From the NCBI GenBank assembly GCA_033812795.1, contig JAPXSY010000013.1:1-53125 (forward strand): DNA of 53,125 nt. The letters are read 5' to 3'. The translations under genes and the position numbers were made by a program. The DNA is from JAPXSY01 sp033812795. GTDB lineage: Bacteria; Verrucomicrobiota; Kiritimatiellia; RFP12; UBA1067. Under the pieces are notes generated by a model. That model was not told where the DNA came from, did no database searches, and worked only from the letters and a program-made list of their open reading frames with translations. This document shows, piece by piece, positions 31,803 to 41,904 of the stretch. The first letter of the stretch is position 1. Every line of letters starts with the position of its first letter.

Positions 31803-34800
31803 ATGAGATATGCAATCCCCAATTTAATCCACGTCTTGTGTGTGATCGGGTTTTTCGCAGGAGGCTTGATCCGGGCGGAAGACGGGACGGTGCAGCAGAC
31901 CGGTAATTTTTCCACTCCCGCAACCTGGGTTGACGGCGTGATCCCCGGGGGTGCGGGCGCCACCCTGTACGTCAAAGGCAATCACACCCTCAAGAACTTC
32001 TTCACCAATGCCGTGCTCGGACATATCGTCACGCCCGCTGACACGCCTGTCTCCGGACTGACCTCCGTGTTCACCTTTGCCCTCCCGTATGAAAGCCGGA
32101 TATCGGGCAGCCCGGACCCGGTTTACAGTACCTACCGCTTTGGTGTCTTCACCAACTATCTCACACTCGACAGCGGGGTGGAGGGCGAGCCCGCCACAAT
32201 CCGCTGTCTGCCCCCTCTGACCGGTAAGTTCCGGTATGCCATCAACATTCCGCTTTTGCTCAAATCCGATCTGGAGGTGCAGCACAACGGTCTCGCATCC
32301 GGAAACTGGAGTAACCCGCTCAGCGCGGTCTGGCTCGGCCAGAATATCCGGGAGGAGGGTGGGCGGCGCACGATCCGGGTCCGTTTCGATAAAGAGGACA
32401 TGCAACTGATGCTCAAGGGCAGCAACACCTTTTCCGGCGACTTGATTGTGGAGAAGGGTATTGTCCGGGCCGGGGATCTCTCCCGCTACAATGTGCCGGG
32501 CAATCAGTTCGGTGTCGATAACACCCTGATCGCCACCAGCGGGGTGGGCACCGTTGATGTGAACGGACTCCATTTCGGGCCTGAGAAAACCATCCTGATC
32601 GGCGGGCGGGGCGCGAACGGCATGGGCGCGCTGACCAGCGGATGTCAATCGCCGAACGTAACCTCGGTCTGGTCCGGCCCCGTGACGCTTGTTTCCGATG
32701 CCGCCGTGGCGGGCACCGTCAGCCGGTATCCCCGGAATGAGGGTGGGAATCTGCGCATCGATGGAACCATCGCGGACGAAGGACGCGCTTGCCAACTGGA
32801 AAACGTTTCTTTGCGCAATCTGGTGCTCGCGGGCGACAACACCTATCGTGGCGGCACGCTGCTGACCAGCGGATTTCTGACCGCGCTCACTCCGTCAAGC
32901 CTAGGCAGCGGCCCCCTGATCTTCAATGGCGGCGCGTTCCGCATCGACTCTTCCTCCGGCGTCGACCCCTCATCCTTCACGCTGGTTTCAACCAACGGCA
33001 AACCGGTGCAGGTCGTCACGGACGGCACAGATTTTACCTTGGGCCACGCGCTGACCGGGTTCACCTCCGGTCTGACCAAAAGCGGTCCCGGCGCGCTGAT
33101 CCTCAAACACGACAATGCGTATACCGGCACGACCGCCGTAATCCTCGGTGACCTGATCCTGGACTACAGCGAAGCCGGTGGCCAGAAAACGCCTGCGGAC
33201 GGAACCCTCTCGCTTGGGAACAACGCGCGTCTGATTCTCCGGAACGGGCAGGCCGCCACGCCGGATCAGGCGGTGCGGACGCTCTCCACTTACAAGGGGG
33301 CGAACGCTCGGGTGATCCATGACTCCGCCATGCCGTTGGCCTTTAACTTCCTGAGCCCTCATTCCGACTCGGTTCTGAATCTGGAGGGGGAAGGCCCCTA
33401 CAAGGTCATCCAGACCTCCAACGGATCCGAAAGCTCCGCCAATCCCAACATCCTGCCCGCCAACATCCTCTACAAGGGACGGGATTGGGCTGTGCGGATC
33501 ACGAGCGACAACAGGCTCAGCAACTTCACCGACTACGCATCTGATTGGAGCGGATCGAACAAGCATGTGGACGTGACCGCCGCTCTCGCGCAAAACGTTC
33601 CCGCGAATCTGGAAGTCGCCACCCTGCGATTCAACACTCCCAACAATGGGAATCCGATCGTTCTCAATCTGTCCGGCACCAATCAAATCAAGAGCGGCGC
33701 GATTCTGGTGACGGAAGCGATGGGGGATACCCCGGTCCATATCACGGGCGGCGCGATCGCCCGCATGGGCTCCGGCAACCTCATCATCTACAATTTCAAC
33801 ACTCAGGCCGTGGTCCGGATCGACAGCCAACTCCTCGGTTTTCCGATCTTCAATACCAACGGTTCGGGGCAGGTCACCAGCATCACCCTTTCGAATATCG
33901 GCGTGATGAAGGCCGGTCCCGGTAAAGTGATCCTCGGCAACGCCGACAACCGGCATGATCATTACACGTGGGTTCTCGATGGTGAGATGGAGATCGCAGG
34001 CCCCGAGTGTCTGGGTGTTGGCTCTTGGCACCACTCCTGGAAGAGCGTGCAGAACTTTGTCATGATTAATAATGGCGCCACACTGACCACGACCGGCAGT
34101 TTCGATTTCGCCCGTGAGGTCTATCCCGGTTGTACGAATATCACCACGTTTGACATCAACAGCGCGGGCGGTGTGCTCAACGTCAGCGGGGCCGGAGACC
34201 GGATCGCCAATCTCGAAGCGAACCCCTCGCCGGTTTTGCGGAACGGCGGACGCCTGATCAAACGCGGCGCGGGAACATGGTTTAACGGCGTGGGTTTCGG
34301 ATCGGCTGCGGATCAGGCGGGTGACGACGTCACCGCGCGGGAGTACACGATGACGTTTGATGTGGAGGAAGGCGCGATCGAGCATCGTCTGGGAGCGACT
34401 TCCGCCAACTCGTTCCTCGGTGAGGGGACGATGATCATGACGGTGCGCAACAACGCGGTGCTGAAAGGCGCCGGGTTCCTGAACGGCAACAACGGCGGAG
34501 CTAACGGCGGCGGCAACGTCGAGGATGTCGCCGTTCGGAAAGTCTTCCATGTCGATGCGGGCGGCGCGATTGTTGACCTCAACGGCACTGCCATCAAAAT
34601 GGGAGCGGTCGCCTTTGACACATTAACCCGTGCTTCGGACTGGCTGGAGGGTCCGGGCATGTTGACGATCACCAACTCTTCAGACACCAGCGCCGACTTT
34701 TGTTTCTACAACTTGCTCAACCATGCGTTCACCGGACGATTCGACGGGTCAGGCCTGATGGCTGCCGACGCTACGAGTGGCGGCGGCCTGCCGAACGGCG

Positions 34801-35804
34801 AACTGTTTGTGCCGGAGCATCGGGTGTACCGTTTCACCGTCTGCCACCCGTCGCACTATCCTCTCCGTTTCGGACGGTTGACTGGAACCGGCGCCTTTGG
34901 CGGCCGCGGTGTCTACAACAGCGACTCCGACAATGTCGCCCTGATCGGTTGCGATGACAACAGTCTCTTTGAGTTCGGAGGATATCTCTGGGGAACCTGG
35001 GGTTCGGCTAACCGCGGGGCCTTCCGCTTTGTTAAGGTCGGCAACAACACGTGGCGCATCTCCGGCACCACAAACGCCATGACCACCAGCGTCACCCTCC
35101 GCAAGGGTACGATCCTGGTCGGCGCAAACTCGCCCGGCAATGGCACGGTGGGCGCGCTGGGTACGGAACGGGTGATCCTGAGCGACGCCGAAACCGCGCC
35201 GGGCGACGCGTTGTCCCTGCTCACGGACGGCCCGTATACCGTGGGGAACGGTATCATCCTGATGGACTACGCGCCGGGAGCGATCATGACGCTGGGCGGG
35301 AATCAGACAACCGGTGCGTCAACCTTCACCGGGGACCTCGTCCTGACGCACGACGTATGTCTGCATGCGGCCAACACGGATAACAACGGCGTGACCTTCA
35401 CGGGCGCGATCACCGGTCCCGGCGGAATCATCAAGACCGGCTCCGGTAAAGTGATCCTCACCGGATCCGTGCAGAACACGGCTCCCCATACGGTGTTGGA
35501 CGGTACACTGATGATCATGGGCGACACCACGCTGACCAACGCATTGGTGGTGGCGGCAGGCGCTTCCGGCAGCGGCACGTTGGCCGTGACCGGTAATCTG
35601 ACGATCGGCGAGGGGGTGACCCTCACCCTCCAGCCGGATTCGCTGGTTCGCGGCCAGACCTACACGCTGGCGACATGGACCGGAACGCTCTCCGGTTCAT
35701 TCGCATCCGTCACAGGGCTTCCGGACGGGTGGCATGTGGGAAGGTTCCCCGACCATCTGGAGCTTTACTACGCGCCGCCCGGCACGCAGATTCGGATCAG
35801 GTGA
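31803..35804 (+). CDS. Giant secreted autotransporter-associated beta-strand repeat protein
   Basis: A 1333-residue protein with a signal peptide (about 1-24, ending IRA). It carries repeated beta-strand units of the autotransporter-associated type: FSGDLIVEKGIVRAG, YTGTTAVILGDLILD, GPGKVILGNADN, FTGAITGPGGIIKTGSGKVILTG and VLDGTLMIMGD. The unit is typically G-x-G-x-L-x-L-x-G-x-N-T-Y-x-G. Known families with these repeats often end in an outer-membrane barrel; here the C-terminus (ASVTGLPDGWHVGRFPDHLELYY) has no barrel and no sorting tail, so the way it reaches the surface is open. The ATG at 31803 after AAAAAAGGAGATG is chosen; the frame is open for 98 codons upstream. Own promoter, monocistronic; converges on the sialidase-like gene. 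Confidence 0.83.
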   Translation: MRYAIPNLIHVLCVIGFFAGGLIRAEDGTVQQTGNFSTPATWVDGVIPGGAGATLYVKGNHTLKNFFTNAVLGHIVTPADTPVSGLTSVFTFALPYESRISGSPDPVYSTYRFGVFTNYLTLDSGVEGEPATIRCLPPLTGKFRYAINIPLLLKSDLEVQHNGLASGNWSNPLSAVWLGQNIREEGGRRTIRVRFDKEDMQLMLKGSNTFSGDLIVEKGIVRAGDLSRYNVPGNQFGVDNTLIATSGVGTVDVNGLHFGPEKTILIGGRGANGMGALTSGCQSPNVTSVWSGPVTLVSDAAVAGTVSRYPRNEGGNLRIDGTIADEGRACQLENVSLRNLVLAGDNTYRGGTLLTSGFLTALTPSSLGSGPLIFNGGAFRIDSSSGVDPSSFTLVSTNGKPVQVVTDGTDFTLGHALTGFTSGLTKSGPGALILKHDNAYTGTTAVILGDLILDYSEAGGQKTPADGTLSLGNNARLILRNGQAATPDQAVRTLSTYKGANARVIHDSAMPLAFNFLSPHSDSVLNLEGEGPYKVIQTSNGSESSANPNILPANILYKGRDWAVRITSDNRLSNFTDYASDWSGSNKHVDVTAALAQNVPANLEVATLRFNTPNNGNPIVLNLSGTNQIKSGAILVTEAMGDTPVHITGGAIARMGSGNLIIYNFNTQAVVRIDSQLLGFPIFNTNGSGQVTSITLSNIGVMKAGPGKVILGNADNRHDHYTWVLDGEMEIAGPECLGVGSWHHSWKSVQNFVMINNGATLTTTGSFDFAREVYPGCTNITTFDINSAGGVLNVSGAGDRIANLEANPSPVLRNGGRLIKRGAGTWFNGVGFGSAADQAGDDVTAREYTMTFDVEEGAIEHRLGATSANSFLGEGTMIMTVRNNAVLKGAGFLNGNNGGANGGGNVEDVAVRKVFHVDAGGAIVDLNGTAIKMGAVAFDTLTRASDWLEGPGMLTITNSSDTSADFCFYNLLNHAFTGRFDGSGLMAADATSGGGLPNGELFVPEHRVYRFTVCHPSHYPLRFGRLTGTGAFGGRGVYNSDSDNVALIGCDDNSLFEFGGYLWGTWGSANRGAFRFVKVGNNTWRISGTTNAMTTSVTLRKGTILVGANSPGNGTVGALGTERVILSDAETAPGDALSLLTDGPYTVGNGIILMDYAPGAIMTLGGNQTTGASTFTGDLVLTHDVCLHAANTDNNGVTFTGAITGPGGIIKTGSGKVILTGSVQNTAPHTVLDGTLMIMGDTTLTNALVVAAGASGSGTLAVTGNLTIGEGVTLTLQPDSLVRGQTYTLATWTGTLSGSFASVTGLPDGWHVGRFPDHLELYYAPPGTQIRIR

Positions 35805-35847
35805 TCCGCTCCGGCATCCGCACAGCACAACGCGATCCCTGTCGTAC

Positions 35848-37026
35848 TCAGGGGTTCAAGCCCGCTTTCGCGTCCGTCTCCGCCAGCGTGAAACGCGTGC
35901 AGACCACGGAGTGTTGGCGCGTATCCTCCCAGTACTTGAGATAGGTGGTCGCCAGAAGCGTGCCGTCAGCCAGCCGTTCCACGCCGGGATAACCGAGGTC
36001 AACCCGTTTATACCCGTGCAAGAGCTTGATCCTGTACTGGCCGTCCCGCCTCTGCCGGATGTCCCCGTAGTTTCCGACCCAAGCCACAAAATGGCCTTTT
36101 GTCGGTGATTCGGGTGCCTGGTCGCGGAAGGCGATCACCAGTCGCCCGTCCGGAGCGTACACGCCCATGTGCCGGTCACCGGTCAATCCCCACGGCGTAT
36201 CTTCCGGCACGCTCCAAGTCGCGCCCTCATCGCGGCTGAACATCTGCAAACTGTGCCCCTTATGCGTGTTTTCCCGCATCAGACAGCACAGTTCGCTCCC
36301 GTCCGGCGAGCGAAACACGAAGGGTTCGCACGCCATCTTCCCTGCAACATTGGCCACAACGCGCGGCACGCTCCAAGTGAATCCGCCGTCTCGGGTCACG
36401 CTTTGCACGACCTCAAGGAACTTGCGCCCTTCGCCCTTGCCCTCACCCCTGTGGTATAGCCCCAGATAACTGCCGTCCTTCAATCTAACCATACTGCTGA
36501 AGGTCATCACACAGCGGAAAGCTTCGCCCAGCGGCGGCATCTCCCGCCACATCTCCCCGTCATCCTCGCTCATGATGCTGGGCATCGGCGTGCCCTGCCG
36601 CGTGTCTTTGGCCGCTGACCACACCCAGAGCCGCGCCTTGCCCTGCGGGTCGATCAGCCGGTAGATGCTGGGACAGTTCTGATGCGTCCGGAAACCCGGT
36701 GGCAGCGTGGTGTCCAGCCGCACCCATGTTTTTCCGCCATCGGCACTGCGCGCCATGGGGCCTGCCGCGCCGCCGTGATTGATGCACCACACGCAGAACA
36801 CCGTCTTGCCGTCCGGTAAGAGGACCGTGGTCGGATGTCCCTGATACTCCTCCGGCGTTCCTGCCGCGATCACCACATGCCGCGCCGTCTCTCCGGACAG
36901 ATCCACCACAGGCAAAACCGGTTTGGTCTGCCCGGTCACGTGCTGCGCATCCGCGACACCCGCACCCCACACCGTACACAACGCACACAGGACCGCACGC
37001 CATCCCGTTCCGGAGGTCTTGTTCAT
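35848..37026 (-). CDS. Secreted sialidase-like BNR-repeat protein
   Basis: A 392-residue protein with a signal peptide (about 1-28, ending ADAQ). It has a six-bladed beta-propeller marked by four Asp boxes: SADGGKTW (94-101), SEDDGEMW (153-160), TRDGGFTW (211-218) and SRDEGATW (264-271). The FRIP arginine motif of classical sialidases is not obvious near the start, so exo-alpha-sialidase is the family name rather than a proven reaction. The ATG at 37026 follows AAAGGAACAG; the frame opens 19 codons earlier. Likely acts on host or plant glycans outside the cytoplasm. Confidence 0.83.
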   Translation of the reverse strand: MNKTSGTGWRAVLCALCTVWGAGVADAQHVTGQTKPVLPVVDLSGETARHVVIAAGTPEEYQGHPTTVLLPDGKTVFCVWCINHGGAAGPMARSADGGKTWVRLDTTLPPGFRTHQNCPSIYRLIDPQGKARLWVWSAAKDTRQGTPMPSIMSEDDGEMWREMPPLGEAFRCVMTFSSMVRLKDGSYLGLYHRGEGKGEGRKFLEVVQSVTRDGGFTWSVPRVVANVAGKMACEPFVFRSPDGSELCCLMRENTHKGHSLQMFSRDEGATWSVPEDTPWGLTGDRHMGVYAPDGRLVIAFRDQAPESPTKGHFVAWVGNYGDIRQRRDGQYRIKLLHGYKRVDLGYPGVERLADGTLLATTYLKYWEDTRQHSVVCTRFTLAETDAKAGLNP

Positions 37027-37330
37027 GACTGTTCCTTTCTTTGGGCTATGGTGCCCATGATTATGACATGTCGCGCCAGTCAAAACAATGGGGACGGGAG
37101 ATGGGAGACGGGAAATGCATTGCCTTCGTCATCCGGCGAGTCTCCTTGGAAAAAGGTCCGCGATCTGATATAGTCATTGACAGCCGAAGAGGTCGCCGCC
37201 CATTACCGGGCAGCGTGTGGCAGCATGCCGGGCGCGGTGGCCAGTCGGTGAGCGGTAAAGGGGGGATTGTGTTTTTGGGTTTGTGTAACGCGCCGCATCT
37301 CGTAATATACAGGGTGTGTAAAGGGGCAAC
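37027..37330. other. Divergent intergenic region sialidase-like / trkA
   Basis: Holds the sialidase ribosome site, a GGGACGGGAGATGGGAGACG word repeat (37091-37113), and the trkA promoter candidate. No gene is credible in it. Confidence 0.6.
37281..37308 (+). promoter_or_regulatory. Promoter candidate for trkA
   Basis: TTGTGT (37281-37286), a 16-base spacer and TAATAT (37303-37308), followed by an AAGGGG ribosome site before the ATG at 37331. Confidence 0.5.
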
Positions 37331-38680
37331 ATGAATAGCGTAATCATCGGTGCCGGGCATGCGGGGCGGTTGTTGGCGTCTCATCTCTGTCGGGAGCGTC
37401 ATAGTGTGGTGATGGTCGACGAGTCGGCTGAGGCGCTGGAGCAGGCCGAAGCCTCGCTGGATGTGCTCACCGTCTGCGGGTCCGGGGCGGATCCCGCGAT
37501 TCTCGAAAAGGCCGGGGCCGGGAGGGCCGACCTGTTTGTGGCGGTGACGGATCGGGATGAGATCAATATCATCGCGTGTTTGTTAGCCCATTCGGAAGGG
37601 GTGCCGCGCAAGATCGCGCGGGTGGGGAGCGCGCAGTATGATCCCGGTGCAGTCAAGTACAACCTGACGAAACTGGGGATCGATCTGCTGATCAACCAGA
37701 AATTCGCCTGCGCAAAGGAAATCTGTAATGCCCTGTTGCTGCCTGGGGCGGTGGAGTCCTTTGACCTGTTCGGCGGCCGTGTCCTGGTGGCCGGTTTCGG
37801 TATCGTCGGCGGAAGCCCGATTCTCGGGCACACGCCCGCTACGTTGCCGGATCAGGACTTGGTGCGCAAGCTGCGTATCATCGCTATCCGGCGTCAGGGC
37901 CGTCTGGTCATTCCCCGGGGGGATACCGCATTTCTGCCGGAGGATGTGCTCTATCTGGTCGGCGCACCGGATGACATTCGGGTATTCTCAACCTGGATGG
38001 ACCCGGTTCGGGAGGCGTTTGAGAAAGTGATTGTGGCGGGTGGGGGGGATATCGGCCTGGCCATCGCCAAGAATTTGGAGCGCATTGGTCTTCATGTCGT
38101 GCTGCTGGAGCAGGATGAGGAGCGGGCGCTCTTCTGTTCCGGCGAGTTGGACCATACGCTCGTGTTGCGGGCCGATGCGTTGTCCGGCTCGGCACTGGAT
38201 GAGACGGGCATCGTTCCCGGGACCGCTTTCGTGGCCGTGACCGGTGATGATGAGGACAACGCGATGAACTGTCTGATGGCCCGCAAAAAGGGAGCGGATT
38301 TCGTGGTCACTCAGATCGCCCGCACCGACTACATTCCGATCATGGAAAACCTCGGGCTGGTGGACCGGATCATCAGCCCCTACGAGTCGATCACAAATGC
38401 CATTCTGCATTACCTGAGAAGCCGGGATGTGCGCGCGGCGACACTGCTGCATGATCTCCCCGGGGAACTGCTGGAAATCGAGTTGTCCCCCACCAGTCGG
38501 TATGCGGGCAAGAGGGTCAGTGACATCCGGTTCCCGTCGGGGTCGATCGTGGCGGTGGTCCAGCGCGGCGACGGCGTGCTCCCCGCGACCGGTGGGCTGT
38601 GTTTCGAGGCTGGAGACCGCCTGTTGATTTTCGCCGACCCGGCGGCGGTGAAGAAGATTCAGGCGATGTTCCGCAAATGA
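37331..38680 (+). CDS. trkA: Trk potassium uptake regulatory protein
   Basis: A 449-residue cytoplasmic protein of the usual TrkA length made of two RCK halves. The first nucleotide-binding fold begins VIIGAGHAG (residues 4-12), the second KVIVAGGGDIG (about 232-242). Each is followed by a TrkA_C-type subdomain (LVRKLRIIAIRRQGRLV and SPTSRYAGKRVSDIRF). It binds NAD(H)/ATP and gates the TrkH channel. The gene is 10 bases upstream of trkH, an operon. Confidence 0.94.
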   Translation: MNSVIIGAGHAGRLLASHLCRERHSVVMVDESAEALEQAEASLDVLTVCGSGADPAILEKAGAGRADLFVAVTDRDEINIIACLLAHSEGVPRKIARVGSAQYDPGAVKYNLTKLGIDLLINQKFACAKEICNALLLPGAVESFDLFGGRVLVAGFGIVGGSPILGHTPATLPDQDLVRKLRIIAIRRQGRLVIPRGDTAFLPEDVLYLVGAPDDIRVFSTWMDPVREAFEKVIVAGGGDIGLAIAKNLERIGLHVVLLEQDEERALFCSGELDHTLVLRADALSGSALDETGIVPGTAFVAVTGDDEDNAMNCLMARKKGADFVVTQIARTDYIPIMENLGLVDRIISPYESITNAILHYLRSRDVRAATLLHDLPGELLEIELSPTSRYAGKRVSDIRFPSGSIVAVVQRGDGVLPATGGLCFEAGDRLLIFADPAAVKKIQAMFRK

Positions 38681-38690
38681 TCGCGCGCGT

Positions 38691-40142
38691 ATGAACAAAC
38701 GAGCGGTATTCCATCTGGTTTCCTACATGACCCTGTTCATCGGGTTGGCGATCACCGCCTGTGCCGCGGTCTCCCACGTATGTGGTGACGCGCTGGAGGT
38801 GCGGTGCGCGTTTCTTCTGGCTGGAGGGATCACCCTAGCCGTTTCGCTGGTGGCAGGGATGTTGACGCGCGGCGATCTCAATCTGGGACGCCGGGACGGG
38901 TTCGGTGTGGTGACCCTCGGCTGGTTGTCGGCGGCCTTGTTCGGCGCGTTGCCGTATCTGCTTACGGGCGTGATCACGCATCCGGTCTCGGCGCTGTTCG
39001 AGACGGTCTCGGGCTTTACCACCACCGGCGCGTCGGTGCTGGACAATCTTGAGAGCCTGCCGCGCGGGATCCTGTTCTGGCGCGCGCTGACGCACTGGCT
39101 CGGGGGCATGGGCGTGCTGGTGCTCTGCGTGGCGATCCTGCCTTTTCTCGGGGTGGGCGGCATGCAGCTTTACCGCGCCGAGATGCCCGGGCCGTTCAAG
39201 GACCGTCTGACCCCGCACATCGCCACCACGGCCAAACTGCTGTGGGCCGTGTATCTCCTGCTGACGGTCGTGCAGACGCTGTTGCTGAAGGGGGTCGGCG
39301 GCATGGGGTGGTTCGATTCCGTCTGCCACACGTTCGCGACTGTCGCGAGCGGCGGGTTTTCGACGCGTACCGCCAGTGTGGCGGCCTATGACAGCGCGAC
39401 GGTGGAAGGGATTATCACGCTCTTCATGTTTCTGGCGGGCATCAATTTTTCGCTGCATCTTTCCGCGCTCACCGGGCGGCCGGGCCACTATGTCCGCGAT
39501 CCGGAGTGCCGTGCCTATTTTCTGTTTCTGACGGGGTGCTGCCTTTTTATGACCGCCAACATCTGGGCCACGGGACACGGCTCCTTCGCACGGTGTTTGC
39601 GCGACGCCTTTTTTACCGGCACTTCGGTTCTGACCTCGACCGGGTTTTGCACGGTTGACTTCGACCGCTGGCCGGGCGCATCGCGTCTGTTGCTGGTGTT
39701 CATGATGCTCATGGGTGCCTGCGCAGGCTCCACGGGCGGGGGGATCAAGGTGGTCCGGATCATGATCGTCTTCAAGAAAATCCTGCGCGAGATCCGGCTT
39801 TTCATGCGCCCGACAGCAGCGATCCAAGTGAAACTCGGCCCGAAACCGGTGGAGCCGGATCTGGTGCTGCATGTGTCAGCCTTCGTGATTATCTATTTTG
39901 CGGTGTTTGCGCTGGGCTCGTTTTTGATGACCTTCTTCACCCCGGACCTCGAGACAGCCACAACATCCGTGATCACCGCGCTCAGCAATGTCGGTCCGGG
40001 TCTCAGCGCGGTCGGTCCGGTGCGCAACTACGCATCGATTCCGCTGGCAGGACAGGGGGTACTGGCCACCTGCATGCTGCTCGGGCGCCTCGAGCTGTAC
40101 ACGGTGCTGGTTCTGCTGTTCCCCAGTTGCTGGCGGCGGTAG
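38691..40142 (+). CDS. trkH: Trk potassium uptake channel subunit
   Basis: A 483-residue inner-membrane protein with four pore-loop modules. The selectivity-filter segments are TTTGAS (about 109-114), ASGGFST (about 220-226), TSTGF (about 315-319) and SNVGPG (about 433-438), with about ten hydrophobic segments between. It moves K+ and is gated by TrkA encoded just upstream. A GAGCAGG-type site is not evident before ATG; coupling to trkA translation is likely. It ends 163 bases before the convergent trpB. Confidence 0.93.
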   Translation: MNKRAVFHLVSYMTLFIGLAITACAAVSHVCGDALEVRCAFLLAGGITLAVSLVAGMLTRGDLNLGRRDGFGVVTLGWLSAALFGALPYLLTGVITHPVSALFETVSGFTTTGASVLDNLESLPRGILFWRALTHWLGGMGVLVLCVAILPFLGVGGMQLYRAEMPGPFKDRLTPHIATTAKLLWAVYLLLTVVQTLLLKGVGGMGWFDSVCHTFATVASGGFSTRTASVAAYDSATVEGIITLFMFLAGINFSLHLSALTGRPGHYVRDPECRAYFLFLTGCCLFMTANIWATGHGSFARCLRDAFFTGTSVLTSTGFCTVDFDRWPGASRLLLVFMMLMGACAGSTGGGIKVVRIMIVFKKILREIRLFMRPTAAIQVKLGPKPVEPDLVLHVSAFVIIYFAVFALGSFLMTFFTPDLETATTSVITALSNVGPGLSAVGPVRNYASIPLAGQGVLATCMLLGRLELYTVLVLLFPSCWRR

Positions 40143-40180
40143 CGCAGGTTACGCTGTTTTGTGGCCGAGGTTCGATTGCT

Positions 40181-40229
40181 GGCAGGGGCGGTTCCCCGAA
40201 CCGTCCGCGGACGCCTCGGGGAGGCGTCC
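40181..40229. repeat. Two-hairpin repeat between convergent trkH and trpB
   Basis: CGGTTC-CCC-GAACCG (40189-40203) is followed by GGACGCCTC-GGG-GAGGCGTCC (40209-40229). The two hairpins and their linker match 4916-4958, also a convergent junction. Confidence 0.8.
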
Positions 40230-40305
40230 TTACCCGGAACGGCTACACCTTTTGCGAAAACGCCCTAGGGATTCTTCACGCCGGATCGCCGCCCGTGCCG
40301 GAAGC

Positions 40306-41520
40306 TTACGCCTCTGTTTCGCCGACGCCCCAATTCTCGATCACGTAATCGAGGTCCTTGTCGCCGCGTCCGCTGAGATTGACCAGAATCGCCCCGCTTT
40401 CCATCTCGCGCGCCTGGGTCAGCGCGAACGCCACGGCGTGCGCGCTTTCGAGCGCCGGAATGATCCCCTCGAGTCGGCACAACTTGAAAAAGGCATCGCG
40501 GCACGCCTCGTCGGAACAGGTCACGTATCGCACGCGTCCGGTATCCTTCAAATGACAATGCTCCGGCCCCACGCCCGGATAGTCCAGTCCGCTCGCGCAG
40601 GAATAGACCGGGGCGGCCGAACCGTCCTCGTTCTGCAGCAGGTAGCACTTGAACCCGTGGATGATCCCTTCGCGACCGTACGACATCGTCGCCGCGTGGT
40701 CACCCGTCTTCGGGCCGCGTCCCAACGGCTCGACCCCGTAGATTTCGCAGGGGTCATCCAGAAAGCCGTGGAAAATCCCCATCGCGTTAGAACCGCCGCC
40801 CACACAGGCGCAGACCGCGTCAGGCAGGTTGCCGGTCATCCCGATGAACTGCTCACGGGCCTCGATGCCGACCACTTTCTGGAAATCACGCACCATCAAC
40901 GGGAAGGGGTGCGGGCCGACAACCGAACCGATGCAGTAGATGGAGTTTTCGTAATCGGCCAGATAGGCCTCAAAAGCCGAATCCACCGCCTCTTTGAGGG
41001 TTTTGAGGCCATGGGTGACCGGCACGACTTTCGCGCCCAGCAATTTCATGCGGCTGACATTGGGCGCCTGTTTGGCGATGTCCACCTCGCCCATGTGGAT
41101 CTCGCATTGCAGACCGAAATAAGCCGCGGCCGTGGCCAGCGCCACGCCGTGCTGGCCCGCGCCGGTTTCCGCGATGAGTTTTTTCTTGCCCATGAAGCGC
41201 GCCAGCAACCCCTCGCCCATACAGTGGTTGATCTTATGCGCGCCGGTGTGGTTGAGATCCTCGCGCTTGAGGTAAAGATGCGCCCCGCCGTTCTGGAGTG
41301 AGAGCTTGCGCGCATGGTACACCGGTGTGGGACGGCCTTGGAAGTGTTTGCGGATCAAGCGCAGCTCGGAGATGAACGCCGCGTCGTTGGCGATGCGGTG
41401 GTAGGCCTCGGTGATCTCCGCAAAGGGTTTTTCGAGCTGCGGCGGAAGGAATTGGCCGCCATATTTGCCAAAAAAGCCTTTGGCGTCGGGATTGCCTGAC
41501 AAAGGGCGCGGAACGTTCAT
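40306..41520 (-). CDS. trpB: Tryptophan synthase beta chain
   Basis: A 404-residue PLP enzyme joining indole and serine. PLP Lys96 lies in HTGAHKINH, the catalytic Glu118 in LIAETGAGQHG, and the phosphate-binding loop is GGGSNAMG. The C-terminal NLSGRGDKDLDYV is typical. The start at 41520 is chosen after CAGGGAGACACGC; the open frame reaches 50 codons upstream but lacks a site and conserved residues. The sequence has the features of the TrpA-partnered type (TrpB1), yet no trpA or other trp gene lies in the window. Confidence 0.95.
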   Translation of the reverse strand: MNVPRPLSGNPDAKGFFGKYGGQFLPPQLEKPFAEITEAYHRIANDAAFISELRLIRKHFQGRPTPVYHARKLSLQNGGAHLYLKREDLNHTGAHKINHCMGEGLLARFMGKKKLIAETGAGQHGVALATAAAYFGLQCEIHMGEVDIAKQAPNVSRMKLLGAKVVPVTHGLKTLKEAVDSAFEAYLADYENSIYCIGSVVGPHPFPLMVRDFQKVVGIEAREQFIGMTGNLPDAVCACVGGGSNAMGIFHGFLDDPCEIYGVEPLGRGPKTGDHAATMSYGREGIIHGFKCYLLQNEDGSAAPVYSCASGLDYPGVGPEHCHLKDTGRVRYVTCSDEACRDAFFKLCRLEGIIPALESAHAVAFALTQAREMESGAILVNLSGRGDKDLDYVIENWGVGETEA

Positions 41521-41904
41521 GCGTGTCTCCCTGATAAGGCCCGGTGTCCGGGCCAATCGTTTCTGTTGAAAGAAACAATATACCTGAAGCCCACGCGTGC
41601 CGCAAGCGAAAACCGTTCGTGTTTTATGAACCCGCGTTGCACCCCCGTTTTCTGACCGATGAGAGTTCATTCGTGTATTCGTGCGGGAGTTGGGAACACG
41701 GGTGTCTCCACCCGCAACGGCGGATCCGTCGCCCTGCCGGACAACCCAAGCGCCGCAGGTCGAATGCCGCGGGTCGCAAGTCGGCGAGTACGAGGACAGG
41801 GAACCGGGTTTTCATGAAGGCTCATCTGTTTCATGGTCACGAACGCGATTGTTGGGTTTACATGCCCGCTTGCTTTCGCGCCAAGGGTGCGGTAAGGTTC
41901 GCGT
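41521..41904. other. Divergent intergenic region with a direct repeat
   Basis: No gene is credible. It contains the left copy of the direct repeat described at 41712-41799 and leader sequence for the transporter fusion (GTAAGG before the ATG at 41905). Confidence 0.6.
41712..41799 (+). repeat. Direct repeat, left copy flanking the transporter fusion
   Basis: Begins CCGCAACGGCGGATCCGTCG at 41712 and ends TCGGCGAGTACGAGGACA. It matches 44556-44620 across both ends but holds a 21-base extra GTCGAATGCCGCGGGTCGC-type word in the middle. Confidence 0.8.
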
